A DNA stretch of 64,000 bases from Parapristionchus giblindavisi (taxonomy: Eukaryota > Nematoda > Chromadorea > Rhabditida > Diplogasteridae), in NCBI GenBank assembly GCA_943737045.1, contig CALSFV010000653.1, positions 1 to 64,000 on the forward strand. Reading direction: 5' to 3'. The translations under genes and the position numbers were made by a program. This document shows, in pieces, positions 11,322 to 26,030 of the stretch. Within the stretch, counting starts at the first letter, position 1; each line of letters starts with the position of its first letter. The notes beneath the pieces were generated by a model. The model did no database searches and was not told where the DNA came from. It worked only from the letters and a program-made list of their open reading frames with translations.

Positions 11322-13650
11322 TAGCCCAGATTCGACCAGCGAATCACTCAGAAGCAAGAGGCTAGCCCAGATTCGACCAGGGAATCACTCAGAAGCAAGG
11401 GGATAGACCAGATACGACCAGGGAATCACTCAGAAGCAAGGGGCTAGCAAAGATTCGACCAGGGAATCACTCAGAAGCAAGGGGCTAGTCCAGATTCGAC
11501 CAGGGAATCACTCAGAAGCAAGGGGCTAGCCTAGATTCGACCAGGGAATCACTGAGAAGCAAGGGGCTAGCCCAGATTCGACCAGGGAATCATTCAGAAG
11601 CAAGGGGCGAGCCCAGATTCGACCAGGGAATCACTCAGAAGCAAGGGGCTAGCCCAGATTCGACCAGGGAATCACTCAGAAGCAAGGGGCTAGCCCAGAT
11701 TCGACCAGGGAATCACTCAGAAGCAAGGGGCTAGCAAAGATTCGAACAGGGAATCACTCAGAAGCAAGGGGCTAGCCCAGATTCGACCAGGGAATCACTC
11801 AGAAGCAAGGGGCTAGCCCAGATTCGACCAGTGAATCACTCAGAAGCAAGGGGCTACCCCAGATTCGACCAGGGAATCACTCAGAAGCAAGGGGCTAGCC
11901 CAGATTCGAAAAGGGAATCACTCAGAAGCAAGGGGCTAGCCCAGATTCGACCAGGGAATCACTCAGAAGCAAGGGACTAGCCCAGATTCGACCAGCGAAT
12001 CACTCAGAAGCAAGGGGCTAGCCCAGATTCGACCAGGGAATCACTCAGAAGCAAGGGGCTAGCCCAGATTCGACCAGGGAATCACTCAGAAGCAAGGGGC
12101 TAGCAAAGATTCGACCAGGGAATCACTCAGAAGCAAGGGGCTAGTCCAGATTCGACCAGGGAATCACTCAGAAGCAAGGGGCTAGCCCAGATTCGACCAG
12201 GGAATCACTCAGAAGCAAGGGGCTAGCCCAGATTCGACCAGGGAATCACTCAGAAGCAAGGGGCTAGCCCAGATTCGACCAGGGAATCACTCAGAAGCAA
12301 GGGGCTAGCCCAGATTCGACCAGGGAATCACTCAGAAGCAAGGGGCTAGCCCAGATTCGACCAGGGAATCACTCAGAAGCAAGGGGCTAGCCCAGATTCG
12401 ACCAGGGAATCACTCAGAAGCAAGGGGCTAGCCCAGATTCGACCAGGGAATCACTCAGAAGCAAGGGGCTAGCCCAGATTCGACCAGGGAATCACTCAGA
12501 AGCAAGGGACTAGCCCAGATTCGACCAGCGAATCACTCAGAAGCAAGAGGCTAGCCCAGATTCGACCAGGGAATCACTCAGAAGCAAGGGGATAGACCAG
12601 ATACGACCAGGGAATCACTCAGAAGCAAGGGGCTAGCAAAGATTCGACCAGGGAATCACTCAGAAGCAAGGGGCTAGTCCAGATTCGACCAGGGAATCAC
12701 TCAGAAGCAAGGGGCTAGCCTAGATTCGACCAGGGAATCACTGAGAAGCAAGGGGCTAGCCCAGATTCGACCAGGGAATCATTCAGAAGCAAGGGGCGAG
12801 CCCAGATTCGACCAGGGAATCACTCAGAAGCAAGGGGCTAGCCCAGATTCGACCAGGGAATCACTCAGAAGCAAGGGGCTAGCCCAGATTCGACCAGTGA
12901 ATCACTCAGAAGCAAGGGGCTACCCCAGATTCGACCAGGGAATCACTCAGAAGCAAGGGGCGAGCAAAGATTCGAACAGGGAATCACTCAGAAGCAAGGG
13001 GCTAGCCCAGATTCGACCAGGGAATCACTCAGAAGCAAGGGGCTAGCCCAGATTCGACCAGTGAATCACTCAGAAGCAAGGGGCTACCCCAGATTCGACC
13101 AGGGAATCACTCAGAAGCAAGGGGCTAGCCCAGATTCGAAAAGGGAATCACTCAGAAGCAAGGGGCTAGCCCAGATTCGACCAGGGAATCACTCAGAAGC
13201 AAGGGACTAGCCCAGATTCGACAAGCGAATCACTCAGAAGCAAGGGGCTAGCCCAGATTCGACCAGGGAATCACTCAGAAGCAAGGGGCTAGCCCAGATT
13301 CGACCAGGGAATCACTCAGAAGCAAGGGGCTAGCAAAGATTCGACCAGGGAATCACTCAGAAGCAAGGGGCTAGTCCAGATTCGACCAGGGAATCACTCA
13401 GAAGCAAGGGGCTAGCCCAGATTCGACCAGGGAATCACTCAGAAGCAAGGGGCTAGCCCAGATTCGACCAGGGAATCACTCAGAAGCAAGGGGCTAGCCC
13501 AGATTCGACCAGGGAATCACTCAGAAGCAAGGGGCTAGCCCAGATTCGACCAGGGAATCACTCAGAAGCAAGGGGCTAGCCCAGATTCGACCAGGGAATC
13601 ACTCAGAAGCAAGAGGCTAGCAAAGATTCGACCAGGGAATCACTCAGAAG
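11322..13650. repeat. satA higher-order repeat of 29-30 monomers, two tandem copies
   Basis: One variant series (GGGAC, CAGCG, AAGAGG, GATAGACC/ATACG, CTAGCAAAG, CTAGTCC, CTAGCCTAG, ACTGAG, CATTCAG, GGGCGAG, TTCGAACAG, CAGTG, CTACCCC, TTCGAAAAG) occurs once from about 11322 and again from about 12511. Marker offsets are 1,189 bp (29 monomers) for ATACG and ACTGAG, and 1,230 bp (30 monomers) for TTCGAAAAG, because the second copy has an extra CAGTG/CTACCCC monomer near 12895. The same series recurs in whole or part near 7720, 8400, 15660, 54000, 58550, 60890 and 63760, so it is a family-wide HOR. Confidence 0.85.
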
Positions 13651-16600
13651 CAAGGGGATAGACCAGATACGACCAGGGAATCACTCAGAAGCAAGGGGCT
13701 AGCAAAGATTCGACCAGGGAATCACTCAGAAGCAAGGGGCTAGCCCAGATTCGACCAGGGAATCATTCAGAAGCAAGGGGCGAGCCCAGATTCGACCAGG
13801 GAATCACTCAGAAGCATGGGGCTAGCCCAGATTCGACCAGGGAATCACTCAGAAGCAAGGGGCTAGCCCAGATTCGACCAGTGAATCACTCAGAAGCAAG
13901 GGGCTACCCCAGATTCGACCAGGGAATCACTCAGAAGCAAGGGGCTAGCCCAGATTCGAAAAGGGAATCACTCAGAAGCAAGGGGCTAGCCCAGATTCGA
14001 CCAGGGAATCACTCAGAAGCAAGGGACTAGCCCAGATTCGACCAGCGAATCACTCAGAAGCAAGGGGCTAGCCCAGATTCGACCAGGGAATCACTCAGAA
14101 GCAAGGGGCTAGCCCAGATTCGACCAGGGAATCACTCAGAAGCAAGGGGCTAGCAAAGATTCGACCAGGGAATCACTCAGAAGCAAGGGGCTAGTCCAGA
14201 TTCGACCAGGGAATCACTCAGAAGCAAGGGGCTAGCCCAGATTCGACCAGGGAATCACTCAGAAGCAAGGGGCTAGCCCAGATTCGACCAGGGAATCACT
14301 CAGAAGCAAGGGGCTAGCCCAGATTCGACCAGGGAATCACTCAGAAGCAAGGGACTAGCCCAGATTCGACCAGCGAATCACTCAGAAGCAAGGGGCTAGC
14401 CCAGATTCGACCAGGGAATCACTCAGAAGCAAGGGGCTAGCCCAGATTCGACCAGGGAATCACTCAGAAGCAAGGGGCTAGCAAAGATTCGACCAGGGAA
14501 TCACTCAGAAGCAAGGGGCTAGTCCAGATTCGACCAGGGAATCACTCAGAAGCAAGGGGCTAGCCCAGATTCGACCAGGGAATCACTCAGAAGCAAGGGG
14601 CTAGCCCAGATTCGACCAGGGAATCACTCAGAAGCAAGGGGCTAGCCCAGATTCGACCAGGGAATCACTCAGAAGCAAGGGGCTAGCCCAGATTCGACCA
14701 GGGAATCACTCAGAAGCAAGGGGCTAGCCCAGATTCGACCAGGGAATCACTCAGAAGCAAGAGGCTAGCCCAGATTCGACCAGGGAATCACTCAGAAGCA
14801 AGGGGATAGACCAGATACGACCAGGGAATCACTCAGAAGCAAGGGGCTAGCAATGATTCGACCAGGGAATCACTCAGAAGCAAGGGGCTAGCCCAGATTC
14901 GACCAGGTTATCACTCAGAAGCAAGGGGCTAGCCCAGATTCGACCAGGGAATCACTCAGAAGCAAGGGGCTAGCAAAGATTCGACCAGGGAATCACTCAG
15001 AAGCAAGGGGCTAGTCCAGATTCGACCAGGGAATCACTCAGAAGCAAGGGGCTAGCCCAGATTCGACCAGGGAATCACTCAGAAGCAAGGGGCTAGCCCA
15101 GATTCGACCAGGGAATCACTCAGAAGCAAGGGGCTAGTCCAGATTCGACCAGGGAATCACTCAGAAGCAAGGGGCTAGCAAAGATTCGACCAGGGAATCA
15201 CTCAGAAGCAAGGGGCTAGTCCAGATTCGACCAGGGAATCACTCAGAAGCAAGGGGCTAGCCCAGATTCGACCAGGGAATCACTCAGAAGCAAGGGGCTA
15301 GCAAAGATTCGACCAGGGAATCACTCAGAAGCAAGGGGCTAGCCCAGATTCGACCAGGGAATCACTCAGAAGCAAGGGGCTAGCCCAGATTCGACCAGTG
15401 AATCACTCAGAAGCAAGGGGCTACCCCAGATTCGACCAGGGAATCACTCAGAAGCAAGGGGCTAGCCCAGATTCGAAAAGGGAATCACTCAGAAGCAAGG
15501 GGCTAGCCCAGATTCGACCAGGGAATCACTCAGAAGCAAGGGGCTAGCCCAGATTCGACCAGGGAATCACTCAGAAGCAAGGGGCTAGCCCAGATTCGAC
15601 CAGGGAATCACTCAGAAGCAAGGGGCTAGCCCAGATTCGACCAGGGAATCACTCAGAAGCAAGGGACTAGCCCAGATTCGACCAGCGAATCACTCAGAAG
15701 CAAGAGGCTAGCCCAGATTCGACCAGGGAATCACTCAGAAGCAAGGGGATAGACCAGATACGACCAGGGAATCACTCAGAAGCAAGGGGCTAGCAAAGAT
15801 TCGACCAGGGAATCACTCAGAAGCAAGGGGCTAGTCCAGATTCGACCAGGGAATCACTCAGAAGCAAGGGGCTAGCCTAGATTCGACCAGGGAATCACTG
15901 AGAAGCAAGGGGCTAGCCCAGATTCGACCAGGGAATCATTCAGAAGCAAGGGGCGAGCCCAGATTCGACCAGGGAATCACTCAGAAGCAAGGGGCTAGCC
16001 CAGATTCGACCAGGGAATCACTCAGAAGCAAGGGGCTAGCCCAGATTCGACCAGGGAATCACTCAGAAGCAAGGGGCGAGCAAAGATTCGAACAGGGAAT
16101 CACTCAGAAGCAAGGGGCTAGCCCAGATTCGACCAGGGAATCACTCAGAAGCAAGGGGCTAGCCCAGATTCGACCAGTGAATCACTCAGAAGCAAGGGGC
16201 TACCCCAGATTCGACCAGGGAATCACTCAGAAGCAAGGGGCTAGCCCAGATTCGAAAAGGGAATCACTCAGAAGCAAGGGGCTAGCCCAGATTCGACCAG
16301 GGAATCACTCAGAAGCAAGGGACTAGCCCAGATTCGACAAGCGAATCACTCAGAAGCAAGGGGCTAGCCCAGATTCGACCAGGGAATCACTCAGAAGCAA
16401 GGGGCTAGCCCAGATTCGACCAGGGAATCACTCAGAAGCAAGGGGCTAGCAAAGATTCGACCAGGGAATCACTCAGAAGCAAGGGGCTAGTCCAGATTCG
16501 ACCAGGGAATCACTCAGAAGCAAGGGGCTAGCCCAGATTCGACCAGGGAATCACTCAGAAGCAAGGGGCGAGCCCAGATTCGACCAGGGAATCACTCAGA

Positions 16601-19600
16601 AGCAAGGGGCTAGCCCAGATTCGACCAGGGAATCACTCAGAAGCAAGGGGCTAGCCCAGATTCGACCAGTGAATCACTCAGAAGCAAGGGGCTACCCCAG
16701 ATTCGACCAGGGAATCACTCAGAAGCAAGGGGCTAGCCCAGATTCGAAAAGGGAATCACTCAGAAGCAAGGGGCTAGCCCAGATTCGACCAGGGAATCAC
16801 TCAGAAGCAAGGGACTAGCCCAGATTCGACCAGCGAATCACTCAGAAGCAAGGGGCTAGCCCAGATTCGACCAGGGAATCACTCAGAAGCAAGGGGCTAG
16901 CCCAGATTCGACCAGGGAATCACTCAGAAGCAAGGGGCTAGCAAAGATTCGACCAGGGAATCACTCAGAAGCAAGGGGCTAGTCCAGATTCGACCAGGGA
17001 ATCACTCAGAAGCAAGGGGCTAGCCCAGATTCGACCAGGGAATCACTCAGAAGCAAGGGGCTAGCCCAGATTCGACCAGGGAATCACTCAGAAGCAAGGG
17101 GCTAGCCCAGATTCGACCAGGGAATCACTCAGAAGCAAGGGACTAGCCCAGATTCGACCAGCGAATCACTCAGAAGCAAGGGGCTAGCCCAGATTCGACC
17201 AGGGAATCACTCAGAAGCAAGGGGCTAGCCCAGATTCGACCAGGGAATCACTCAGAAGCAAGGGGCTAGCAAAGATTCGACCAGGGAATCACTCAGAAGC
17301 AAGGGGCTAGTCCAGATTCGACCAGGGAATCACTCAGAAGCAAGGGGCTAGCCCAGATTCGACCAGGGAATCACTCAGAAGCAAGGGGCTAGCCCAGATT
17401 CGACCAGGGAATCACTCAGAAGCAAGGGGCGAGCAAAGATTCGAACAGGGAATCACTCAGAAGCAAGGGGCTAGCCCAGATTCGACCAGGGAATCACTCA
17501 GAAGCAAGGGGCTAGCCCAGATTCGACCAGTGAATCACTCAGAAGCAAGGGGCTACCCCAGATTCGACCAGGGAATCACTCAGAAGCAAGGGGCTAGCCC
17601 AGATTCGAAAAGGGAATCACTCAGAAGCAAGGGGCTAGCCCAGATTCGACCAGGGAATCACTCAGAAGCAAGGGACTAGCCCAGATTCGACAAGCGAATC
17701 ACTCAGAAGCAAGGGGCTAGCCCAGATTCGACCAGGGAATCACTCAGAAGCAAGGGGCTAGCCCAGATTCGACCAGGGAATCACTCAGAAGCAAGGGGCT
17801 AGCAAAGATTCGACCAGGGAATCACTCAGAAGCAAGGGGCTAGTCCAGATTCGACCAGGGAATCACTCAGAAGCAAGGGGCTAGCCCAGATTCGACCAGG
17901 GAATCACTCAGAAGCAAGGGGCGAGCCCAGATTCGACCAGGGAATCACTCAGAAGCAAGGGGCTAGCCCAGATTCGACCAGGGAATCACTCAGAAGCAAG
18001 GGGCTAGCCCAGATTCGACCAGTGAATCACTCAGAAGCAAGGGGCTACCCCAGATTCGACCAGGGAATCACTCAGAAGCAAGGGGCTAGCCCAGATTCGA
18101 AAAGGGAATCACTCAGAAGCAAGGGGCTAGCCCAGATTCGACCAGGGAATCACTCAGAAGCAAGGGACTAGCCCAGATTCGACCAGCGAATCACTCAGAA
18201 GCAAGGGGCTAGCCCAGATTCGACCAGGGAATCACTCAGAAGCAAGGGGCTAGCCCAGATTCGACCAGGGAATCACTCAGAAGCAAGGGGCTAGCAAAGA
18301 TTCGACCAGGGAATCACTCAGAAGCAAGGGGCTAGTCCAGATTCGACCAGGGAATCACTCAGAAGCAAGGGGCTAGCCCAGATTCGACCAGGGAATCACT
18401 CAGAAGCAAGGGGCTAGCCCAGATTCGACCAGGGAATCACTCAGAAGCAAGGGGCTAGCCCAGATTCGACCAGGGAATCACTCAGAAGCAAGGGACTAGC
18501 CCAGATTCGACCAGCGAATCACTCAGAAGCAAGGGGCTAGCCCAGATTCGACCAGGGAATCACTCAGAAGCAAGGGGCTAGCCCAGATTCGACCAGGGAA
18601 TCACTCAGAAGCAAGGGGCTAGCAAAGATTCGACCAGGGAATCACTCAGAAGCAAGGGGCTAGTCCAGATTCGACCAGGGAATCACTCAGAAGCAAGGGG
18701 CTAGCCCAGATTCGACCAGGGAATCACTCAGAAGCAAGGGGCTAGCCCAGATTCGACCAGGGAATCACTCAGAAGCAAGGGGCTAGCCCAGATTCGACCA
18801 GGGAATCACTCAGAAGCAAGGGGCTAGCCCAGATTCGACCAGGGAATCACTCAGAAGCAAGGGGCTAGCCCAGATTCGACCAGGGAATCACTCAGAAGCA
18901 AGGGGCTAGCCCAGATTCGACCAGGGAATCACTCAGAAGCAAGGGGCTAGCCCAGATTCGACCAGCGAATCACTCAGAAGCAAGGGGCTAGCCCAGATTC
19001 GACCAGGGAATCACTCAGAAGCAAGGGGCTAGCCCAGATTCGACCAGGGAATCACTCAGAAGCAAGGGGCTAGCAAAGATTCGACCAGGGAATCACTCAG
19101 AAGCAAGGGGCTAGTCCAGATTCGACCAGGGAATCACTCAGAAGCAAGGGGCTAGCCAAGATTCGACCAGGGAATCACTCAGAAGCAAGGGACTAGCCCA
19201 GATTCGACCAGCGAATCACTCAGAAGCAAGGGCCTAGCCCAGATTCGACCAGGGAATCACTCAGAAGCAAGGGGCTAGCCCAGATTCGACCAGGGAATCA
19301 CTCAGAAGCAAGGGGCTAGCAAAGATTCGACCAGGGAATCACTCAGAAGCAAGGGGCTAGTCCAGATTCGACCAGGGAATCACTCAGAAGCAAGGGGCTA
19401 GCCCAGATTCGACCAGGGAATCACTCAGAAGCAAGGGGCTAGCCCAGATTCGACCAGGGAATCACTCAGAAGCAAGGGGCTAGCCCAGATTCGACCAGGG
19501 AATCACTCAGAAGCAAGGGGCTAGCCCAGATTCGACCAGGGAATCACTCAGAAGCAAGGGGCTAGCCCAGATTCGACCAGGGAATCACTCAGAAGCAAGA

Positions 19601-22600
19601 GGCTAGATCAGATTCGACCAGGGAATCACTCAGAAGCAAGGGGATAGACCAGATACGACCAGGGAATCACTCAGAAGCAAGGGGCTAGCAATGATTCGAC
19701 CAGGGAATCACTCAGAAGCAAGGGGCTAGCCCAGATTCGACCAGGGAATCACTCAGAAGCAAGGGGCTAGCCCAGATTCGACCAGGGAATCACTCAGAAG
19801 CAAGGGACTAGCCCAGATTCGACCAGCGAATCACTCAGAAGCAAGGGGCTAGCCCAGATTCGACCAGGGAATCACTCAGAAGCAAGGGGCTAGCCCAGAT
19901 TCGACCAGGGAATCACTCAGAAGCAAGGGGCTAGCCCAGATTCGACCAGGGAATCACTCAGAAGCAAGGGGCTAGCAAAGATTCGACCAGGGAATCACTC
20001 AGAAGCAAGGGGCTAGTCCAGATTCGACCAGGGAATCACTCAGAAGCAAGGGGCTAGCCCAGATTCGACCAGGGAATCACTCAGAAGCAAGGGGCTAGCC
20101 CAGATTCGACCAGGGAATCACTCAGAAGCAAGGGACTAGCCCAGATTCGACCAGCGAATCACTCAGAAGCAAGGGACTAGCCCAGATTCGACCAGCGAAT
20201 CACTCAGAAGCAAGGGGCTAGCCCAGATTCGACCAGGGAATCACTCAGAAGCAAGGGGCTAGCCCAGATTCGACCAGGGAATCACTCAGAAGCAAGGGGC
20301 TAGCAAAGATTCGACCAGGGAATCACTCAGAAGCAAGGGGCTAGTCCAGATTCGACCAGGGAATCACTCAGAAGCAAGGGGCTAGCCCAGATTCGACCAG
20401 GGAATCACTCAGAAGCAAGGGGCTAGCCCAGATTCGACCAGCGAATCACTCAGAAGCAAGGGGCTAGCCCAGATTCGACCAGGGAATCACTCAGAAGCAA
20501 GGGGCTAGCCCAGATTCGACCAGGGAATCACTCAGAAGCAAGGGGCTAGCAAAGATTCGACCAGGGAATCACTCAGAAGCAAGGGGCTAGTCCAGATTCG
20601 ACCAGGGAATCACTCAGAAGCAAGGGGCTAGCCAAGATTCGACCAGGGAATCACTCAGAAGCAAGGGACTAGCCCAGATTCGACCAGCGAATCACTCAGA
20701 AGCAAGGGCCTAGCCCAGATTCGACCAGGGAATCACTCAGAAGCAAGGGGCTAGCCCAGATTCGACCAGGGAATCACTCAGAAGCAAGGGGCTAGCAAAG
20801 ATTCGACCAGGGAATCACTCAGAAGCAAGGGGCTAGTCCAGATTCGACCAGGGAATCACTCAGAAGCAAGGGGCTAGCCCAGATTCGACCAGGGAATCAC
20901 TCAGAAGCAAGGGGCTAGCCCAGATTCGACCAGGGAATCACTCAGAAGCAAGGGGCTAGCCCAGATTCGACCAGCGAATCACTCAGAAGCAAGGGCCTAG
21001 CCCAGATTCGACCAGGGAATCACTCAGAAGCAAGGGGCTAGCCCAGATTCGACCAGGGAATCACTCAGAAGCAAGGGGCTAGCAAAGATTCGACCAGGGA
21101 ATCACTCAGAAGCAAGGGGCTAGTCCAGATTCGACCAGGGAATCACTCAGAAGCAAGGGGCTAGCCCAGATTCGACCAGGGAATCACTCAGAAGCAAGGG
21201 GCTAGCCCAGATTCGACCAGGGAATCACTCAGAAGCAAGGGGCTAGCCCAGATTCGACCAGGGAATCACTCAGAAGCAAGGGGCTAGCCCAGATTCGACC
21301 AGGGAATCACTCAGAAGCAAGGGGCTAGCCCAGATTCGACCAGGGAATCACTCAGAAGCAAGAGGCTAGATCAGATTCGACCAGGGAATCACTCAGAAGC
21401 AAGGGGATAGACCAGATACGACCAGGGAATCACTCAGAAGCAAGGGGCTAGCAATGATTCGACCAGGGAATCACTCAGAAGCAAGGGGCTAGCCCAGATT
21501 CGACCAGGGAATCACTCAGAAGCAAGGGGCTAGCCCAGATTCGACCAGGGAATCACTCAGAAGCAAGGGACTAGCCCAGATTCGACCAGCGAATCACTCA
21601 GAAGCAAGGGGCTAGCCCAGATTCGACCAGGGAATCACTCAGAAGCAAGGGGCTAGCAAAGATTCGACCAGAGAATCACTCAGAAGCAAGGGGCTAGTCC
21701 AGATTCGACCAGGGAATCACTCAGAAGCAAGGGGCTAGCCCAGATTCGACCAGGGAATCACTCAGAAGCAAGGGGCTAGCCCAGATTCGACCAGGGAATC
21801 ACTCAGAAGCAAGGGGCTAGCCCAGATTCGACCAGGGAATCACTCAGAAGCAAGGGGCTAGCCCAGATTCGACCAGGGAATCACTCAGAAGCAAGGGGCT
21901 AGCCCAGATTCGACCAGGGAATCACTCAGAAGCAAGAGGCTAGATCAGATTCGACCAGGGAATCACTCAGAAGCAAGGGGATAGACCAGATACGACCAGG
22001 GAATCACTCAGAAGCAAGGGGCTAGCAATGATTCGACCAGGGAATCACTCAGAAGCAAGGGGCTAGCCCAGATTCGACCAGGGAATCACTCAGAAGCAAG
22101 GGGCTAGCCCAGATTCGACCAGGGAATCACTCAGAAGCAAGGGACTAGCCCAGATTCGACCAGCGAATCACTCAGAAGCAAGGGGCTAGCCCAGATTCGA
22201 CCAGGGAATCACTCAGAAGCAAGGGGCTAGCCCAGATTCGACCAGGGAATCACTCAGAAGCAAGGGGCTAGCCCAGATTCGACCAGGGAATCACTCAGAA
22301 GCAAGGGGCTAGCAAAGATTCGACCAGGGAATCACTCAGAAGCAAGGGGCTAGCCCAGATTCGACCAGGGAATCACTCAGAAGCAAGGGGCTAGCCCAGA
22401 TTCGACCAGGGAATCACTCAGAAGCAAGGGGCTAGCCCAGATTCGACCAGGGAATCACTCAGAAGCAAGGGGCTAGCAAAGATTCGACCAGGGAATCACT
22501 CAGAAGCAAGGGGCTAGTCCAGATTCGACCAGGGAATCACTCAGAAGCAAGGGGCTAGCCCAGATTCGACCAGGGAATCACTCAGAAGCAAGGGGCTAGC

Positions 22601-22919
22601 CCAGATTCGACCAGGGAATCACTCAGAAGCAAGGGGCTAGCCCAGATTCGACCAGGGAATCACTCAGAAGCAAGGGGCTAGCCCAGATTCGACCAGGGAA
22701 TCACTCAGAAGCAAGGGGCTAGCCCAGATTCGACCAGGGAATCACTCAGAAGTAAGGGGCTAGCAATGATTCGACCAGGGAATCACTCAGAAGCAAGGGG
22801 CTAGCCCAGATTCGACCAGGGAATCACTCAGAAGCAAGGGGCTAGCCCAGATTCGACCAGGGAATCACTCAGAAGCAAGGGGCTAGCCCAGATTCGACCA
22901 GGGAATCACTCAGAAGCAA

Positions 22920-25900
22920 GGGGCTAGCCCAGATTCGACCAGGGAATCACTCAGAAGCAAGGGACTAGCCCAGATTCGACCAGCGAATCACTCAGAAGCA
23001 AGGGGCTAGCCCAGATTCGACCAGGGAATCACTCAGAAGCAAGGGGCTAGCCCAGATTCGACCAGGGAATCACTCAGAAGCAAGGGGCTAGCAAAGATTC
23101 GACCAGGGAATCACTCAGAAGCAAGGGGCTAGTCCAGATTCGACCAGGGAATCACTCAGAAGCAAGGGGCTAGCCCAGACTCGACCAGGGAATCACTCAG
23201 AAGCAAGGGGCTAGCCCAGATTCGACCAGGGAATCACTCAGAAGCAAGGGGCTAGCCCAGATTCGACCAGGGAATCACTCAGAAGCAAGGGGCTAGCCCA
23301 GATTCGACCAGGGAATCACTCAGAAGCAAGGGGCTAGTCCAGATTCGACCAGGGAATCACTCAGAAGCAAGGGGCTAGCAAAGATTCGACCAGGGAATCA
23401 CTCAGAAGCAAGGGGCTAGTCCAGATTCGACCAGGGAATCACTCAGAAGCAAGGGGCTAGCCCAGATTCGACCAGGGAATCACTCAGAAGCAAGGGGCTA
23501 GCCCAGATTCGACCAGGGAATCACTCAGAAGCAAGGGGCTAGCCAAGATTCGACCAGGGAATCACTCAGAAGCAAGGGACTAGCCCAGATTCGACCAGCG
23601 AACCACTCAGAAGCAAGGGGCTAGCCCAGATTCGACCAGGGAATCACTCAGAAGCAAGGGGCTAGCCCAGATTCGACCAGGGAATCACTCAGAAGCAAGG
23701 GGCTAGCCCAGATTCGACCAGGGAATCACTCAGAAGCAAGGGGCTAGCCCAGATTCGACCAGGGAATCACTCAGAAGCAAGGGGCTAGCCCAGATTCGAC
23801 CAGGGAATCACTCAGAAGCAAGGGGCTAGCAATGATTCGACCAGGGAATCACTCAGAAGCAAGGGGCTAGCCCAGATTCGACCAGGGAATCACTCAGAAG
23901 CAAGGGGCTAGTCCAGATTCGACCAGGGAATCACTCAGAAGCAAGGGGCTAGCAAAGATTCGACCAGGGAATCACTCAGAAGCAAGGGGCTAGTCCAGAT
24001 TCGACCAGGGAATCACTCAGAAGCAAGGGACTAGCCCAGATTCGACCAGGGAATCACTCAGAAGCAAGGGGCTAGCCCAGATTCGACCAGTGAATCACTC
24101 AGAAGCAAGGGGCTACCCCAGATTCGACCAGGGAATCACTCAGAAGCAAGGGGCTAGCCCAGATTCGACCAGGGAATCACTCAGAAGCAAGGGACTAGCC
24201 CAGATTCGACCAGCGAATCACTCAGAAGCAAGGGGCTAGCCCAGATTCGACCAGGGAATCACTCAGAAGCAAGGGGCTAGCCCAGATTCGACCAGGGAAT
24301 CACTCAGAAGCAAGGGGCTAGCAAAGAATCGACCAGGGAATCACTCAGAAGCAAGGGGCTAGTCCAGATTCGACCAGGGAATCACTCAGAAGCAAGGGGC
24401 TAGCCCAGATTCGACCAGGGAATCACTCAGAAGCAAGGGGCTAGCCCAGATTCGACCAGGGAATCACTCAGAAGCAAGGGGCTAGCCCAGATTCGACCAG
24501 GGAATCACTCAGAAGCAAGGGACTAGCCCAGATTCGACCAGCGAATCACTCAGAAGCAAGGGGCTAGCCCAGATTCGACCAGGGAATCACTCAGAAGCAA
24601 GGGGCTAGCCCAGATTCGACCAGGGAATCACTCAGAAGCAAGGGGCTAGCAAAGATTCGACCAGGGAATCACTCAGAAGCAAGGGGCTAGTCCAGATTCG
24701 ACCAGGGAATCACTCAGAAGCAAGGGGCTAGCCCAGACTCGACCAGGGAATCACTCAGAAGCAAGGGGCTAGCCCAGATTCGACCAGGGAATCACTCAGA
24801 AGCAAGGGGCTAGCCCAGATTCGACCAGGGAATCACTCAGAAGCAAGGGGCTAGCCCAGATTCGACCAGGGAATCACTCAGAAGCAAGGGGCTAGTCCAG
24901 ATTCGACCAGGGAATCACTCAGAAGCAAGGGGCTAGCAAAGATTCGACCAGGGAATCACTCAGAAGCAAGGGGCTAGTCCAGATTCGACCAGGGAATCAC
25001 TCAGAAGCAAGGGGCTAGCCCAGATTCGACCAGGGAATCACTCAGAAGCAAGGGGCTAGCCCAGATTCGACCAGGGAATCACTCAGAAGCAAGGGGCTAG
25101 CCAAGATTCGACCAGGGAATCACTCAGAAGCAAGGGACTAGCCCAGATTCGACCAGCGAACCACTCAGAAGCAAGGGGCTAGCCCAGATTCGACCAGGGA
25201 ATCACTCAGAAGCAAGGGGCTAGCCCAGATTCGACCAGGGAATCACTCAGAAGCAAGGGGCTAGCCCAGATTCGACCAGGGAATCACTCAGAAGCAAGGG
25301 GCTAGCCCAGATTCGACCAGGGAATCACTCAGAAGCAAGGGGCTAGCCCAGATTCGACCAGGGAATCACTCAGAAGCAAGGGGCTAGCAATGATTCGACC
25401 AGGGAATCACTCAGAAGCAAGGGGCTAGCCCAGATTCGACCAGGGAATCACTCAGAAGCAAGGGGCTAGTCCAGATTCGACCAGGGAATCACTCAGAAGC
25501 AAGGGGCTAGCAAAGATTCGACCAGGGAATCACTCAGAAGCAAGGGGCTAGTCCAGATTCGACCAGGGAATCACTCAGAAGCAAGGGACTAGCCCAGATT
25601 CGACCAGGGAATCACTCAGAAGCAAGGGGCTAGCCCAGATTCGACCAGTGAATCACTCAGAAGCAAGGGGCTACCCCAGATTCGACCAGGGAATCACTCA
25701 GAAGCAAGGGGCTAGCCCAGATTCGACCAGGGAATCACTCAGAAGCAAGGGACTAGCCCAGATTCGACCAGCGAATCACTCAGAAGCAAGGGGCTAGCCC
25801 AGATTCGACCAGGGAATCACTCAGAAGCAAGGGGCTAGCCCAGATTCGACCAGGGAATCACTCAGAAGCAAGGGGCTAGCAAAGAATCGACCAGGGAATC

Positions 25901-26030
25901 ACTCAGAAGCAAGGGGCTAGTCCAGATTCGACCAGGGAATCACTCAGAAGCAAGGGGCTAGCCCAGATTCGACCAGGGAATCACTCAGAAGCAAGGGGCT
26001 AGCCCAGATTCGACCAGTGAATCACTCAGA
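22920..26030. repeat. Tandem 1,558-bp segmental duplication within satA (38 monomers)
   Basis: Three rare single-base variants each occur twice at exactly the same offset: AGACTCGACC at 23173 and 24731 (counted from GCCCAGAC), GCGAACCAC at 23601 and 25159 (counted from AACC), and AAAGAATCGA at 24323 and 25881. Each offset is 1,558 bp, or 38 times 41. The intervening common variants also match. The outer limits are approximate because the flanks are the same satellite. This is a recent unequal exchange or amplification, since no later mutation separates the copies at the markers I checked. Confidence 0.85.
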
